Source of the DNA: Pseudomonas cerasi
GTDB taxonomy: Bacteria > Pseudomonadota > Gammaproteobacteria > Pseudomonadales > Pseudomonadaceae
Direction: 5' to 3'
Assembly (NCBI RefSeq): GCF_900074915.1
Contig: NZ_LT222319.1
Location: 3,505,001-3,569,000, forward strand
DNA length: 64,000 bases
Under the pieces are notes generated by a model, which saw only the letters and a list, made by a program, of their open reading frames with translations, made no database searches and was not told the DNA's origin. Position 1 is the first letter of the stretch. Each line of letters starts with the position of its first letter. The translations under genes and the position numbers were made by a program. This document shows positions 1 through 8,573 of the stretch, one piece after another.

Positions 1-370
1 TGACCACCCGATCGGTCTCGTCAGTGATCAGACGATGACACAGCAGGGTCGGAAAACCCAGTTGACGCATCAGTGGCTGAGAGAACTCATAGAAAGTGTC
101 CGAGAGAATCACCACCTGAAACCGCTCACGCAGCCAGTCGACAAACTCCACGGCGCCCTCCAGCGGCTTGAGGGTGCCGATCACTGCCTGAATGTCCGCC
201 AGTTTCAGACCTTGCTCATCAAGAATGCGCAGGCGCTGCGTCATCAGCACGTCGTAATCGGGAATGTCCCGCGTGGTGGCACGCAGCGATTCGATACCGG
301 TTTTTTCGGCAAAGGCGATCCAGATTTCCGGGACCAGTACCCCTTCGAGGTCCAGACAGGCAATTTCCAC
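1..370 (-). CDS. thrH: ThrH phosphoserine phosphatase / homoserine kinase, 3' part outside the window
   Basis: A HAD-superfamily phosphotransferase. In Pseudomonas, ThrH removes phosphate from phosphoserine and can pass it to homoserine, linking serine and threonine synthesis in the cytoplasm. The first 123 residues are visible. They open with the HAD motif I stretch CLDLEGVL, with Asp7 as expected nucleophile and Glu9 as the second acidic residue, a D-x-E variant typical of ThrH. Motif II appears as VVILSDTF. The start is a GTG at 368-370, preceded by GGAG about six bases upstream. An ATG start would need a much longer protein without a ribosome site. The gene runs off the left edge. It is divergent from cysH with about 140 bases between them, an arrangement known in other pseudomonads. 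The family is certain; the dual activity is inferred from it. Confidence 0.9.
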   Translation of the reverse strand, partial: MEIACLDLEGVLVPEIWIAFAEKTGIESLRATTRDIPDYDVLMTQRLRILDEQGLKLADIQAVIGTLKPLEGAVEFVDWLRERFQVVILSDTFYEFSQPLMRQLGFPTLLCHRLITDETDRVV

Positions 371-509
371 AACACACTCCTCAGACCATTCACGCTCGAC
401 GCAAGCAGCACTCTAGCCGCTGGCAACGGCCACTGAACAGCGGATTTTGTTACCATTGCCGCCATCACGAGCGCTTAAGCGCCACTCTTGCATTTTAGGA
501 AGCCGCCTG

Positions 510-1244
510 ATGAGCCAACCTTTCGACGTCGCTGAACTGGCGACGACCTATGCGAACAAGTCTGCACAAGACATTCTGAAGCTGGCCTTCGAACACTTCG
601 GCGACGACCTGTGGATCTCGTTCAGCGGTGCCGAGGACGTGGTTCTGGTCGACATGGCCTGGAAGCTGAACAAGAACGTCAAGGTCTTCAGCCTGGACAC
701 CGGGCGCCTGCACGCGGAAACCTATCGTTTCATCGAACAGGTCCGCGAGCACTACAAGATCGAGATCGAGATCGTTTCGCCCGACCACAGCAAACTTGAA
801 CCTTTCGTCAAGGAAAAAGGCCTGTTCAGCTTTTACCGGGATGGTCACGGCGAATGCTGCGGCATCCGCAAGATCGAGCCGCTGCGTCGCAAACTGTCTG
901 GCGTCAGCGCCTGGGCCACCGGCCAACGCCGTGATCAGAGCCCCGGCACGCGCAGTGCCGTTGCTGCAGTGGAAGTCGACAGCGCATTTTCGACGCCCGA
1001 GCGCACGCTGTACAAATTCAACCCGTTGGCACAGATGAGCAGCGAGGAAATCTGGGGCTACATCCGCATGCTGGAGCTGCCCTATAACAGCCTGCACGAG
1101 CGCGGCTTCATTAGCATCGGCTGCGAACCCTGTACCCGCCCGGTACTGCCGAACCAGCACGAGCGCGAAGGTCGCTGGTGGTGGGAGGAGGCCACGCAGA
1201 AGGAATGCGGGCTGCATGCGGGCAACCTGATAGCGCGCAACTGA
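510..1244 (+). CDS. cysH: CysH, adenylylsulfate (APS) reductase
   Basis: Reduces activated sulfate (APS) to sulfite with thioredoxin, a cytoplasmic step of cysteine biosynthesis. The 244-residue protein has the PP-loop region with FSGAEDVVL near residue 38. It also has both cysteine pairs that bind a [4Fe-4S] cluster in the APS-using bacterial type: Cys116-Cys117 in GECCGIRK and Cys205/Cys208 in IGCEPCTRP. The catalytic C-terminal cysteine, Cys233, lies in KECGLH. The cluster ligands indicate APS rather than PAPS as substrate. The ATG at 510 is preferred over upstream in-frame starts because of the AGGAAG site at 497-502 and the usual family N-terminus. CysB, encoded next door on the other strand, is the regulator of this pathway, so sulfur control is expected, although I could not define a CysB site. 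Confidence 0.96.
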   Translation: MSQPFDVAELATTYANKSAQDILKLAFEHFGDDLWISFSGAEDVVLVDMAWKLNKNVKVFSLDTGRLHAETYRFIEQVREHYKIEIEIVSPDHSKLEPFVKEKGLFSFYRDGHGECCGIRKIEPLRRKLSGVSAWATGQRRDQSPGTRSAVAAVEVDSAFSTPERTLYKFNPLAQMSSEEIWGYIRMLELPYNSLHERGFISIGCEPCTRPVLPNQHEREGRWWWEEATQKECGLHAGNLIARN

Positions 1245-1270
1245 CGCAGCCAGAGGCACGCCTCGACCTG

Positions 1271-1313
1271 CAAGCTACAAGTCAACGCGCGTCCAGCGCT
1301 GACTTGCAGCTTG
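1271..1313. terminator. Inverted repeat between convergent cysH and cysB
   Basis: A 14-base arm at 1271-1284 pairs with 1300-1313 with one mismatch around a 15-base spacer. It sits in the 78 bases between the 3' ends of cysH and cysB, so it could terminate transcription in both directions. There is no clear T-run. The core CAAGCTACAAG / CTTGCAGCTTG resembles a family of dispersed Pseudomonas intergenic repeats, so it may be a REP-like copy rather than a classical terminator. Confidence 0.5.
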
Positions 1314-1322
1314 CCGCTGCTC

Positions 1323-2297
1323 CTAGTGCACCGGCAACTCGACGTTGGCAAACAGCTCTTCCATTTCCTGCTTGTTATGGCACTGAATCGCCTTGGCCAT
1401 GACTTCGCGGGTCAGGTGCGGTGCGAATTTCTCGATGAAATCGCACATGAAACCACGCAGGAAGGTGCCGCGACGGAAAGCAATTTTTGTCACGCTGGAC
1501 TCGAACAGGTCACTGGCATCGAGCACCACCAGGTCGCTGTCCACTGCCTCGTCTATCGCCATTCTTGCCACGATGCCCACGCCCAGATTCAGCCTGACGT
1601 AGGTCTTGATCACGTCGGCATCCGCCGCCGTAAACACGACCTTGGGCACCAGCCCGCGATGGCTGAACGCCTCGTCCAGCTTGGAACGGCCGGTAAAGCC
1701 GAAGACGTAAGTCACGATCGGGTATTCGGCGAGCAATTCCAGCGTCAGCTTCGGTGCCTTGGTCAACGGGTGCCCCTGCGGCACGACAATGCAACGGTTC
1801 CAGCGATAGCACGGCATCATCACCAGATCGCTGAACTGCTCGAGGGCCTCGGTGGCGATGGCAAAATCAACCGTCCCGTCAGCCGCCATTTCGGCGATCT
1901 GCATCGGTGAGCCCTGATGCATGTGCAGCGCGACATCTGGGTATTGCTTGATGAAGTTGCTGATTACCGGCGGCAAGGCATAACGCGCCTGGGTGTGAGT
2001 GGTGGCGATCGACAGCGTGCCCTTCTTCTCGTTGGAGAACTCCTGGGCAATCTGCTTGATGCTCTCGACCTTGCGCAGGATCTCGCCCGCTGTGGTGATG
2101 ATGCGCTCGCCTGCCGGTGTCACACGCGTCAGGTGCTTGCCACTGCGGGCGAAAACCTCGACGCCCAGCTCGTCTTCAAGCAGGCGGATCTGCTTGCTGA
2201 TACCGGGCTGGGAGGTGTAAAGGCTCTGGGCCGTCGCGGAAACGTTGAGGTCGTGGTGCGCCACTTCCCAAATGTAGCGCAGTTGTTGGAGCTTCAT
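1323..2297 (-). CDS. cysB: CysB, LysR-type regulator of sulfur assimilation
   Basis: Transcriptional activator of the cysteine regulon, which senses acetylserine and sulfur status. The 324-residue protein starts with MKLQQLRYIWEVAHHDLNV. The winged HTH follows, with the recognition region TSQPGISKQIRLLEDELG at roughly residues 28-46, and then the periplasmic-binding-protein-like effector domain. Length and N-terminus match CysB orthologues and not generic LysR proteins. It is convergent with cysH, one of its targets. The 150-base region upstream (2298-2447) separates it from the universal stress protein gene and must hold its promoter. No unusual residues were noticed. Confidence 0.96.
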   Translation of the reverse strand: MKLQQLRYIWEVAHHDLNVSATAQSLYTSQPGISKQIRLLEDELGVEVFARSGKHLTRVTPAGERIITTAGEILRKVESIKQIAQEFSNEKKGTLSIATTHTQARYALPPVISNFIKQYPDVALHMHQGSPMQIAEMAADGTVDFAIATEALEQFSDLVMMPCYRWNRCIVVPQGHPLTKAPKLTLELLAEYPIVTYVFGFTGRSKLDEAFSHRGLVPKVVFTAADADVIKTYVRLNLGVGIVARMAIDEAVDSDLVVLDASDLFESSVTKIAFRRGTFLRGFMCDFIEKFAPHLTREVMAKAIQCHNKQEMEELFANVELPVH

Positions 2298-2447
2298 ATG
2301 TATCCCTCAAAGCAGATAAACCCTATGGGTATCGGCGACGGTATATAACTGGATTAATGGTGAGACGAATAATTCTAGAACTTTTTATCACCTTTGTAAG
2401 GTGATCGCACGCTCGATTTCATTAAAACCACCAATTGGACCTTCCCT

Positions 2448-2942
2448 CTACCCCCGCCCCTTTTTCAACATCATCGGAACCATGTAGACCGGCACGTCGG
2501 AAAACTGCAGGACCCTGGCAGCCGTGCGGCCTATAGAGGTGCCCTCTTCCATCCTGCGGCTGTGACTACCGACCACCAGCAAATCCACATTCAGCCTGTG
2601 CGCCTGTTCGAGAATCACGCTGGCAGGCTCGCCCTGAACGACACGCACCGTACGAATCAGGGAAAGGTCCGAGTGCCCTTCGCCCAGTTCGTCACGAAAC
2701 CCGTCGAGCATTCGTTGCTCTATTCCACTCAGAAACGCATTCACACCCTTGCCGCGAAGCTCTTTCAACGCTTCCTCGCCCAGGTAACTCTGCAGCACCG
2801 ACTCGGCGAACAGGCCCAAAGGCTCGACGACATGGATAACGTACAGCTCGGCGTTGAACGTTCGAGCCAGCGCCAGCGCGTGCTGCGTTACATAAGGCGC
2901 GTACAGACCGAGGTCTGCGGCATACAGCATCGAACGGACCAT
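2448..2942 (-). CDS. Universal stress protein (UspA family)
   Basis: A 164-residue single-domain cytoplasmic UspA-fold protein. It begins MVRSMLYAADLG, a typical Usp first strand. Near the C-terminus it carries VDLLVVGSHSRR followed by GRTAARVLQFSDVPVYMV, which fits the ATP-binding G-x2-G-x9-(S/T) type signature only loosely, so nucleotide binding is uncertain. The start at 2942 is chosen because GGGAGG lies five to six bases upstream; an in-frame ATG four codons earlier has no such site. It stands alone between cysB and the 5'-nucleotidase gene on the same strand. Such proteins usually respond to starvation or oxidative stress; nothing here shows which signal applies. Confidence 0.87.
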   Translation of the reverse strand: MVRSMLYAADLGLYAPYVTQHALALARTFNAELYVIHVVEPLGLFAESVLQSYLGEEALKELRGKGVNAFLSGIEQRMLDGFRDELGEGHSDLSLIRTVRVVQGEPASVILEQAHRLNVDLLVVGSHSRRMEEGTSIGRTAARVLQFSDVPVYMVPMMLKKGRG

Positions 2943-3018
2943 ACAACCTCCCATACAACCGGAATGGCGGAGATTGACTCAGCGTAGCAGCGCATCCTCG
3001 GCTGCGACGGCGGACTTC

Positions 3019-3939
3019 TCAGCCCCCGTCGGCAAGTGGCACTATTTCGTTGCTGATGCCGTGCGGAACGTGCCCCGTCGCCACCACATCACGCGCCTTC
3101 TCGCAATGGCCGGGCTGATCGTCGAAAAACACATCGGCGGCGAACGCTTCAAGAAAGGCCGACTTTTGCAAGCCACCGAGAAACAGCGACTCGTCCAGAC
3201 GAATGTCCCATTCGCGCAAGGTGCGGATCACGCGCTCGTGGGCAGGTGCCGAGCGAGCCGTGACCAGCGCGGTGCGAATCGGGCAGCTCGCGTCGGGAAA
3301 CTCGCGCTGCAGTTGATTGAGTGCGGCGAGAAACGGCTTGAAGGGACCGCCGCGCAACGGCTCGCGAGCCCACTCACGCTCGCTGGCCTGAAAGGCCGCA
3401 AGCCCGCCGCTCTGGTACACCCGCTCTGATTCGTCGGAAAACAACACGGCGTCGCCATCGAAGGCAATCCGCAGCTCGGCGCTGGCTGCACGCCGTGCGC
3501 CACCCGAAAGGATGGTCGCGGCCGCAAACCCCGCATCCAGGGCGCTGCGCACATCCTCGGCATGCGTGGAGAGAAACAGGTGGCAGCCAAACGCTGCGAG
3601 ATACGGGTAAGGACTGCGTCCGCCAGCAAAGGCGGCGCGGCTGATGTCGAGGCCATAATGCTGAATCGAGTTGAAGACCCGCAGGCCGGTATCGGCACTG
3701 TTGCGTGACACCAGCACCACTTCGACGCGCGCCTTTTGCAGACTGGCATTGAGGCTCAGGAGTTTTTCGACCAGCGGGAACGCATCGCCCTGCGCGAGAA
3801 TTTCATCCTCATGCTCGATCTGATACTTGCGGTAGGCCTCGACCCCATCGGCCATGTACACCTCATGACTGTCGCGCAGATCGAACAGCGCGCGCGATGA
3901 AATCGCCAGTACCAGCTTGTGGTCTTCAGCTTCTGTCAT
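3019..3939 (-). CDS. Cytosolic 5'-nucleotidase (NT5C1-like)
   Basis: Predicted to dephosphorylate nucleoside 5'-monophosphates. The 306-residue protein resembles the cytosolic 5'-nucleotidase 1A family, which is found in some bacteria. It has LVLAISSRALFDL at the start, VVLVSRNSADTGLRVF near residues 76-90, AFAGGRSPYPYL in the middle and a late acidic motif, VFFDDQPGHCEKA. The late DD and the mid-protein Ser-Arg-Asn are the likely HAD-like catalytic elements. It lies three bases downstream of the reductase gene on the same strand, so the two are almost certainly cotranscribed. The substrate is not shown by the sequence. Confidence 0.83.
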   Translation of the reverse strand: MTEAEDHKLVLAISSRALFDLRDSHEVYMADGVEAYRKYQIEHEDEILAQGDAFPLVEKLLSLNASLQKARVEVVLVSRNSADTGLRVFNSIQHYGLDISRAAFAGGRSPYPYLAAFGCHLFLSTHAEDVRSALDAGFAAATILSGGARRAASAELRIAFDGDAVLFSDESERVYQSGGLAAFQASEREWAREPLRGGPFKPFLAALNQLQREFPDASCPIRTALVTARSAPAHERVIRTLREWDIRLDESLFLGGLQKSAFLEAFAADVFFDDQPGHCEKARDVVATGHVPHGISNEIVPLADGG

Positions 3940-3942
3940 GAA

Positions 3943-4914
3943 TCACTCCTTGCTTGCCGGGTGGTTGCCCCGATCAATGAACGCCAGTGCCTGATAAAGC
4001 GCCCGCACGCGAGGCATGTCAAACCCGGCGGCAAGCGCCGCTGCAAGGGGCCGGGCATAAATGGCGTCCAGCTCCAGCGGGCGTCTTTCGGCCAGGTCGT
4101 GGTACATGCTGGGCCTGTAATCCGGCATGCTTTCGGTCACTGTAAACAGATGCTGCGCGAAACCCGGCGGCAAAGTCTGCCCACAGGCCTCGGCGCCCTG
4201 CACGACCTCGTCCATCAGCGCCCGGATCAAGGCCTGGCTGTCCGGATCGGCCATCAATCGCCCGGTACTGGTCTGCAACAAAGCCGACAGCCCGTTATAG
4301 GGCACATTCCAGACCAGCTTCTGCCAGCGGGCCTGCTGCAGATTGGCCATGACCGGGGCGTCGATGCAGGCCGTGTTGAACAGAGCCGCACAGGCTTCGA
4401 CGACCGCCATGCGGCTCGCCTCATCGGCTGCCGGGCCGCTGTGATAGCCGATGCTGACCGCGCCGAAAGCTTCATGGGCAACGACGCCGGGCGCAACCCG
4501 GTTGACGCAGACGAAACACAGCCCGCCGAGTATATGCAGGCTGTCGGGCAGGACATTACGCAGTTGGTCTTCGACAGCCAGACCGTTCTGCAACAGCAGC
4601 ACGCTGGCATTCGGCGCAGCCGCCTGGCGAATGATCGGACCGAGCGCGGCATTGCCGGTGCTCTTGGTGCCGACCAGCAGCCAGTCACAAGGCGGCATTT
4701 CAGCCGCCGAGCGATACGCCTGAACGGGCTTGAGGGACAATTCGCCATGCACGGCGCTTTTGACCTGCAAACCTTCGCGCGCCACCGTGTCAAACTCGCT
4801 GCGCAGCAGAAAATGCACATCGTATCCGGCACGCGCCAGCATCAGTCCGTAAAAGCCACCGATGGCACCCGTACCTATGATGCCGACGCGCGGACGACGA
4901 GAATCAACACTCAT
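3943..4914 (-). CDS. Putative 2-dehydropantoate 2-reductase (ApbA/PanE family)
   Basis: A 323-residue NADP-dependent reductase of the ketopantoate reductase fold. The Rossmann motif GIIGTGAIGGFYG is at about residues 11-23. VGTKSTGN follows at about residue 81, where the catalytic Lys and Asn region of the family lies. The ApbA C-terminal helical domain occupies roughly residues 180-310, with KLVWNVPYN at its start. Pseudomonads often carry several paralogues, so this one may act on another 2-keto acid rather than serve pantothenate synthesis. It is the first gene of a two-gene unit with the 5'-nucleotidase. A 233-base region separates it from the divergent DAHP synthase gene. Confidence 0.85.
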   Translation of the reverse strand: MSVDSRRPRVGIIGTGAIGGFYGLMLARAGYDVHFLLRSEFDTVAREGLQVKSAVHGELSLKPVQAYRSAAEMPPCDWLLVGTKSTGNAALGPIIRQAAAPNASVLLLQNGLAVEDQLRNVLPDSLHILGGLCFVCVNRVAPGVVAHEAFGAVSIGYHSGPAADEASRMAVVEACAALFNTACIDAPVMANLQQARWQKLVWNVPYNGLSALLQTSTGRLMADPDSQALIRALMDEVVQGAEACGQTLPPGFAQHLFTVTESMPDYRPSMYHDLAERRPLELDAIYARPLAAALAAGFDMPRVRALYQALAFIDRGNHPASKE

Positions 4915-5147
4915 GACCTCTCCCTTGACTGTCTCGCTATTTGCGGCCGTACACTATCCGTCGCAGCGGATTGTCTTGCAATAAGGCAGCGCATCTTGGC
5001 CAAAGACCTGGCCGATACCTCGTTTACTTATTGTCGAACAACGCGATAACGCGCTAAGGTTCGGCTCCCCGCTGCGCTCAAACCTGCTGGGCACCGCCGC
5101 ACGGGGGACCGTTGGCGGCCAGTACCCGCGACCTGATGAGTAACACG

Positions 5148-6224
5148 ATGGCTGATTTACCGATTGACGACCTCAACGTTGCCTCCAACGAGACTCTGAT
5201 CACTCCGGATCAGCTCAAGCGCGACATCCCCCTGACCGATGCTGCCCTGCAGACCGTCAGCCAGGGTCGCGAAGTGATTCGCAACATTCTCGATGGCCAT
5301 GATCACCGCCTGTTCATTGTGATCGGCCCGTGCTCGATCCACGACCTGAAGGCAGCCAAGGAGTACGCCGAGCGTCTCAAGGCGCTGGCGGCGGAAGTAT
5401 CCGACACGCTGTATCTGGTGATGCGCGTCTACTTCGAGAAGCCACGCACCACGGTAGGCTGGAAAGGTCTGATCAACGACCCGTACCTGGATGACTCGTT
5501 CAAGATCCAGGACGGCCTGCACATCGGTCGCCAGCTACTGCTGGATCTGGCCGAAATGGGGCTGCCCACCGCCACCGAAGCCCTGGACCCGATCTCTCCG
5601 CAGTATCTGCAGGACCTGATCAGCTGGTCGGCCATCGGCGCGCGCACCACAGAATCCCAGACTCACCGTGAGATGGCTTCGGGCCTGTCCTCGGCAGTCG
5701 GCTTCAAGAACGGGACCGACGGCGGCCTGACGGTTGCCATCAACGCCTTGCAATCGGTGTCGAGCCCGCATCGTTTCCTGGGTATCAACCAGGAAGGCGG
5801 CGTGTCGATCGTGACCACCAAAGGCAATGCCTACGGTCATGTGGTGCTGCGCGGCGGCAACGGCAAGCCCAACTATGACTCGGTCAGCGTCGCGCTCTGC
5901 GAACAGGCCCTGAACAAGTCCGGCATTCGTCCGAACATCATGGTCGACTGCAGCCATGCCAACTCCAACAAGGACCCGGCCCTGCAACCGCTGGTGATGG
6001 AAAACGTCGCCAACCAGATCCTGGAAGGCAACGAATCGATCATTGGCCTGATGGTCGAGAGCCATTTGAACTGGGGATGCCAGGCGATTCCCAAGGACCT
6101 GTCAGAATTGCAGTACGGCGTGTCCATTACCGATGCCTGCATCGATTGGGAAAGCACCGAAAAGACCCTGCGCAGCATGCATGCGAAACTCAGGGATGTG
6201 CTGCCAGCTCGCAAGCGCAAGTGA
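5148..6224 (+). CDS. aroF: 3-deoxy-7-phosphoheptulonate (DAHP) synthase, class I
   Basis: Condenses phosphoenolpyruvate and erythrose-4-phosphate, the first step of aromatic amino acid synthesis. The 358-residue protein has FIVIGPCSIHD (PEP- and metal-binding Cys), EKPRTTVGWKGL, IGARTTESQTHREMASGL and a C-terminal MVDCSHANS motif. This is the set expected for the AroF/G/H class I enzyme, which is usually feedback-inhibited by an aromatic amino acid; the effector cannot be read from sequence. The start at 5148 (MADLPIDDLNV) matches the usual family N-terminus. An ATG at 5136 is possible and a TTG at 5112 is less likely. Its ribosome-binding site is weak. A strong terminator follows at 6253, so it appears to be monocistronic. 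Confidence 0.93.
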   Translation: MADLPIDDLNVASNETLITPDQLKRDIPLTDAALQTVSQGREVIRNILDGHDHRLFIVIGPCSIHDLKAAKEYAERLKALAAEVSDTLYLVMRVYFEKPRTTVGWKGLINDPYLDDSFKIQDGLHIGRQLLLDLAEMGLPTATEALDPISPQYLQDLISWSAIGARTTESQTHREMASGLSSAVGFKNGTDGGLTVAINALQSVSSPHRFLGINQEGGVSIVTTKGNAYGHVVLRGGNGKPNYDSVSVALCEQALNKSGIRPNIMVDCSHANSNKDPALQPLVMENVANQILEGNESIIGLMVESHLNWGCQAIPKDLSELQYGVSITDACIDWESTEKTLRSMHAKLRDVLPARKRK

Positions 6225-6252
6225 TTGCCTGGCCGACTGCACCGCTATAACG

Positions 6253-6285
6253 AAAACGCCGAGCAAATGCTCGGCGTTTTTTTAT
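6253..6285 (+). terminator. Rho-independent terminator of the DAHP synthase gene
   Basis: A perfect 12-base stem, AAAACGCCGAGC / GCTCGGCGTTTT, surrounds a four-base loop and runs directly into a T-rich stretch. It lies 29 bases after the DAHP synthase stop codon. Confidence 0.92.
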
Positions 6286-6310
6286 GCTTGCTGTCGGTAG
6301 CTATAGGTCG

Positions 6311-6598
6311 TCAGAGCTTGGCCGCCTGCGACTGCAGATCATGCAACTCCATATAACGCTCTACATAGGAGCAGGACGGTATGACGGAATAGCCCATGCT
6401 GTCGGCATAATCGAGCGCCTCCTTGGTCAGCGCCGCTGCAATTCCGCGACCTCGCAAGGCGTCCGGCACAAAGGTCCGATAGAAATCCAGGGTCTGCTTG
6501 CCGAGATCCATGTAGGTCAGATAAGCACGGTGGCCGTCGATAATGATTTCGAAATGGTGGCCGACTTCGTCATGGTGGATGGACAACGCCTCGCTCAT
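6311..6598 (-). CDS. Small GNAT-family N-acetyltransferase
   Basis: A 95-residue minimal GCN5-like acetyltransferase of the COG2388 type. The acetyl-CoA-binding loop is visible as PDALRGRGIAAALTKEALDY at about residues 47-66, preceded by YRTFVP. The C-terminal VIPSCSYVERYM is the usual end of the fold. The start at 6598 (MSEALSIHHDE) is set by a GAGGAG sequence six bases upstream; a longer frame from 6664 lacks one. The family acts on unknown small molecules or protein N-termini. It is convergent with the DAHP synthase gene across the terminator and appears to be a single gene. Confidence 0.87.
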   Translation of the reverse strand: MSEALSIHHDEVGHHFEIIIDGHRAYLTYMDLGKQTLDFYRTFVPDALRGRGIAAALTKEALDYADSMGYSVIPSCSYVERYMELHDLQSQAAKL

Positions 6599-7058
6599 CG
6601 CTACTCCTCGCGGGTCTTGGAATTTGACCCCTACCTTACCGGTCTTTTTCAGGTGAAGGAACATCTACGCCACCCAGTGTCTGTTTTCGACACCGGTAGA
6701 GCACTGCCGATCTCGACGGACATCACATTGAGATAGTAGGCGCCATTAGCGACTATGCTCAAGCGCGGTCGATGTAAAAACACCTTTAAATGTTCGCGTG
6801 CCGACCGACAGTCGATCAGGCCAGGGCTGATGAGAACTGTCGGGAACGCTTCAGCACGGCATGGGTCCCGTTAAAGTGGATAGTTTTTGTACAGAACGCT
6901 TGAGAAGTAACGCGGAACGCTTTCAAAGCGAGGAATTTTAGCAGCTTCTTGCACCGGGTCCGTTTACTTACTACAAACAATGGGTACTATGTACGCCGGT
7001 CGTTTTCTCATTTTCGAGAGATGACTAATTTGAAAAAAATTCCTTGAAGGTGAACACG
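6599..7058. other. 460-base intergenic region upstream of oprI
   Basis: No convincing gene on either strand. The left part must drive the acetyltransferase gene and the right part oprI. The final 100 bases are AT-rich, unlike the surroundings, as expected for the promoter and leader of a very highly expressed lipoprotein mRNA. Nothing else could be identified. Confidence 0.6.
6963..6990 (+). promoter_or_regulatory. Candidate promoter for oprI
   Basis: TTTACT at 6963-6968 and TACTAT at 6985-6990, separated by 16 bases, resemble sigma-70 -35 and -10 elements. They would give a leader of about 60 bases before the oprI ATG. This is based on motif resemblance only. Confidence 0.35.
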
Positions 7059-7310
7059 ATGAACAACGTTCTGAAATTCTCTGCTCTGGCTCTGGCCGCA
7101 GTTCTGGCTACCGGTTGCAGCAGCGTATCCAAAGAAACCGAAGCTCGTCTGACAGCTACCGAAGACGCAGCAGCTCGTTCGCAAGCACGTGCCGACGAAG
7201 CCTACCGCAAGGCTGACGAAGCTCTGGCTGCTGCTCAAAAAGCTCAGCAAACTGCTGACGAAGCCAACGAGCGCGCTCTGCGCATGTTGGACAAAGCCAG
7301 CCGCAAGTAA
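7059..7310 (+). CDS. oprI: OprI, major outer membrane lipoprotein (Lpp-like)
   Basis: An abundant small outer-membrane lipoprotein. The 83-residue precursor has a signal peptide ending in the lipobox LATGC, with Cys19 lipidated after cleavage by signal peptidase II. The mature part is an alanine-rich coiled coil with heptad-like AxxxADEA/ADEAxxKA runs. It ends in a C-terminal lysine (ASRK), as in Lpp, where that lysine is joined to peptidoglycan. The start at 7059 follows AAGGTGA; in-frame TTG and GTG codons just upstream are not needed. Length and sequence match OprI of pseudomonads. A strong terminator follows. An L,D-transpeptidase is encoded convergently next door, which makes attachment to the wall plausible. 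Confidence 0.96.
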   Translation: MNNVLKFSALALAAVLATGCSSVSKETEARLTATEDAAARSQARADEAYRKADEALAAAQKAQQTADEANERALRMLDKASRK

Positions 7311-7329
7311 TAATCCCCCGGGGTTATTG

Positions 7330-7362
7330 AAAGCCGACCCGGCAACGGGTCGGCTTTTTTTT
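7330..7362 (+). terminator. Rho-independent terminator of oprI
   Basis: The stem AAAGCCGACCC / GGGTCGGCTTT with a six-base loop is followed by eight T residues, 20 bases after the oprI stop. A smaller palindrome, AATCCCCCGGGGTTATT, lies between the stop and this stem. Confidence 0.93.
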
Positions 7363-7495
7363 GCCTGTTGTCTGGCTGAGTGATTGCCTGCAGAAGCCTG
7401 AATGACTCCAGGGACAGGGCTAAGACCCGATGACTTTTCTTTTGACTATCATGCCAACGCTGAGCATTGGCACGAGAGCAACTGCCGGCGACGAT

Positions 7496-8461
7496 TTACT
7501 GAAAAATCACCGGTTCTTCAGCACTCGCAGGCGCTTTGCCCGGCTCTGCGATCTCCACCGGTATGCCGTCTTCGGCCGCGACTACATCACGCACCACGTC
7601 CCAGTTCATGCGCAGGTTATTGGCCAGATCGTCACGCTTGAGCAGCGCATTGATCACCGCCGTGTGCTTGTCGACCACCGACGGGTTGCCCAGGTCATCA
7701 ACCGGCGTGTGCGCTTCCAGGTAAACCTTGCCGCCGCTGATCCCGAACTTGTAAGGCTCGCTGATGATGCGCACCGTCGTACCAACCGGGGCCATGTCGG
7801 CCAGTTCCAGCACGTTATTGTTATACATGCGGAAACAACCATGACTGGTGCGCATGCCGATGCCGAACTTCTTGTTCGAGCCGTGGATCAGGTAGCCGGA
7901 AAGCCCGAGGCCGAATTTGAACGGCCCCAGCGGGTTGTCCGGACCGGCCGGCACCACGTCTGGCAGCGGATCACCATCGGCCGCATGCTCGGCCTTGATC
8001 GAGGCTGGCGGCGTCCAGGTCGGGTTCGGCGTCTTGGCCGTCACCTTTGTCACGCCGATCGGCGACCCCCAGCCTTCACGACCGACACCCAGCGGATAGG
8101 TGTGCACGACATTCTGACCCTTGGGGTAGTAATACATGCGGTATTCGGCAAGGTTGATGACAATCCCTTCGCGCGGCCCCGGCGGCAGAATGAAACGGGT
8201 CGGCAGCACAATGTCCTTGCCTGCACCCGGCAGCCAGGGATCGACACCAGGGTTGGCGGCGATCATTTCCAGGTAGCCCAGATCATATTGGGTGCCAAGG
8301 TCGGCGAAGGTGTCTTCGTATTTGGCCTTGATGACCTGCACCTGCCCCACGATGTCTTCGCCGGGCGGCGGCAACGGAAACTCCAGTGCATGGACAGAGC
8401 TCGCCGCGCACAGAGCAGCAAGCGACAGACAGCGGGTAACGGCTGGAATGCGCGACAACAT
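7496..8461 (-). CDS. L,D-transpeptidase (ErfK/YbiS/YcfS/YnhG family)
   Basis: A periplasmic peptidoglycan enzyme of 321 residues. A signal peptide (residues 1-25, ending SVHA) is followed by a LysM-like region (residues ~45-95, including YDLGYLEMIAANPGVDPWLP). The YkuD catalytic domain carries the signature HGSNKKFGIGMRTSHGCFRM, with catalytic Cys209. In E. coli this subfamily links the lysine of Braun lipoprotein to diaminopimelate or forms 3-3 crosslinks. The gene is convergent with oprI, whose product also ends in lysine, which supports a lipoprotein-anchoring role; this is inference. The C-terminal tail (residues 290-321) is Pro/Ala/Glu-rich and probably flexible. The next gene in this direction is oprI on the opposite strand, so it is likely expressed alone. 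Confidence 0.92.
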   Translation of the reverse strand: MLSRIPAVTRCLSLAALCAASSVHALEFPLPPPGEDIVGQVQVIKAKYEDTFADLGTQYDLGYLEMIAANPGVDPWLPGAGKDIVLPTRFILPPGPREGIVINLAEYRMYYYPKGQNVVHTYPLGVGREGWGSPIGVTKVTAKTPNPTWTPPASIKAEHAADGDPLPDVVPAGPDNPLGPFKFGLGLSGYLIHGSNKKFGIGMRTSHGCFRMYNNNVLELADMAPVGTTVRIISEPYKFGISGGKVYLEAHTPVDDLGNPSVVDKHTAVINALLKRDDLANNLRMNWDVVRDVVAAEDGIPVEIAEPGKAPASAEEPVIFQ

Positions 8462-8573
8462 CCGGGAAGATCCTTCGGGTAACGACTAAAGAGATGGAAA
8501 CAAGAACTGAAGTGTACACCGGCCCTTGCCGGATCGGGGATATCTGCGGTTGCCCTTCGGGCAGTCATGACAG

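Noticed and set aside
495..1259. A 254-residue open frame on the minus strand opposite cysH
   Set aside because: High-GC coding DNA often leaves the opposite strand open. The translation has no family features and no ribosome site, and cysH is unmistakable.
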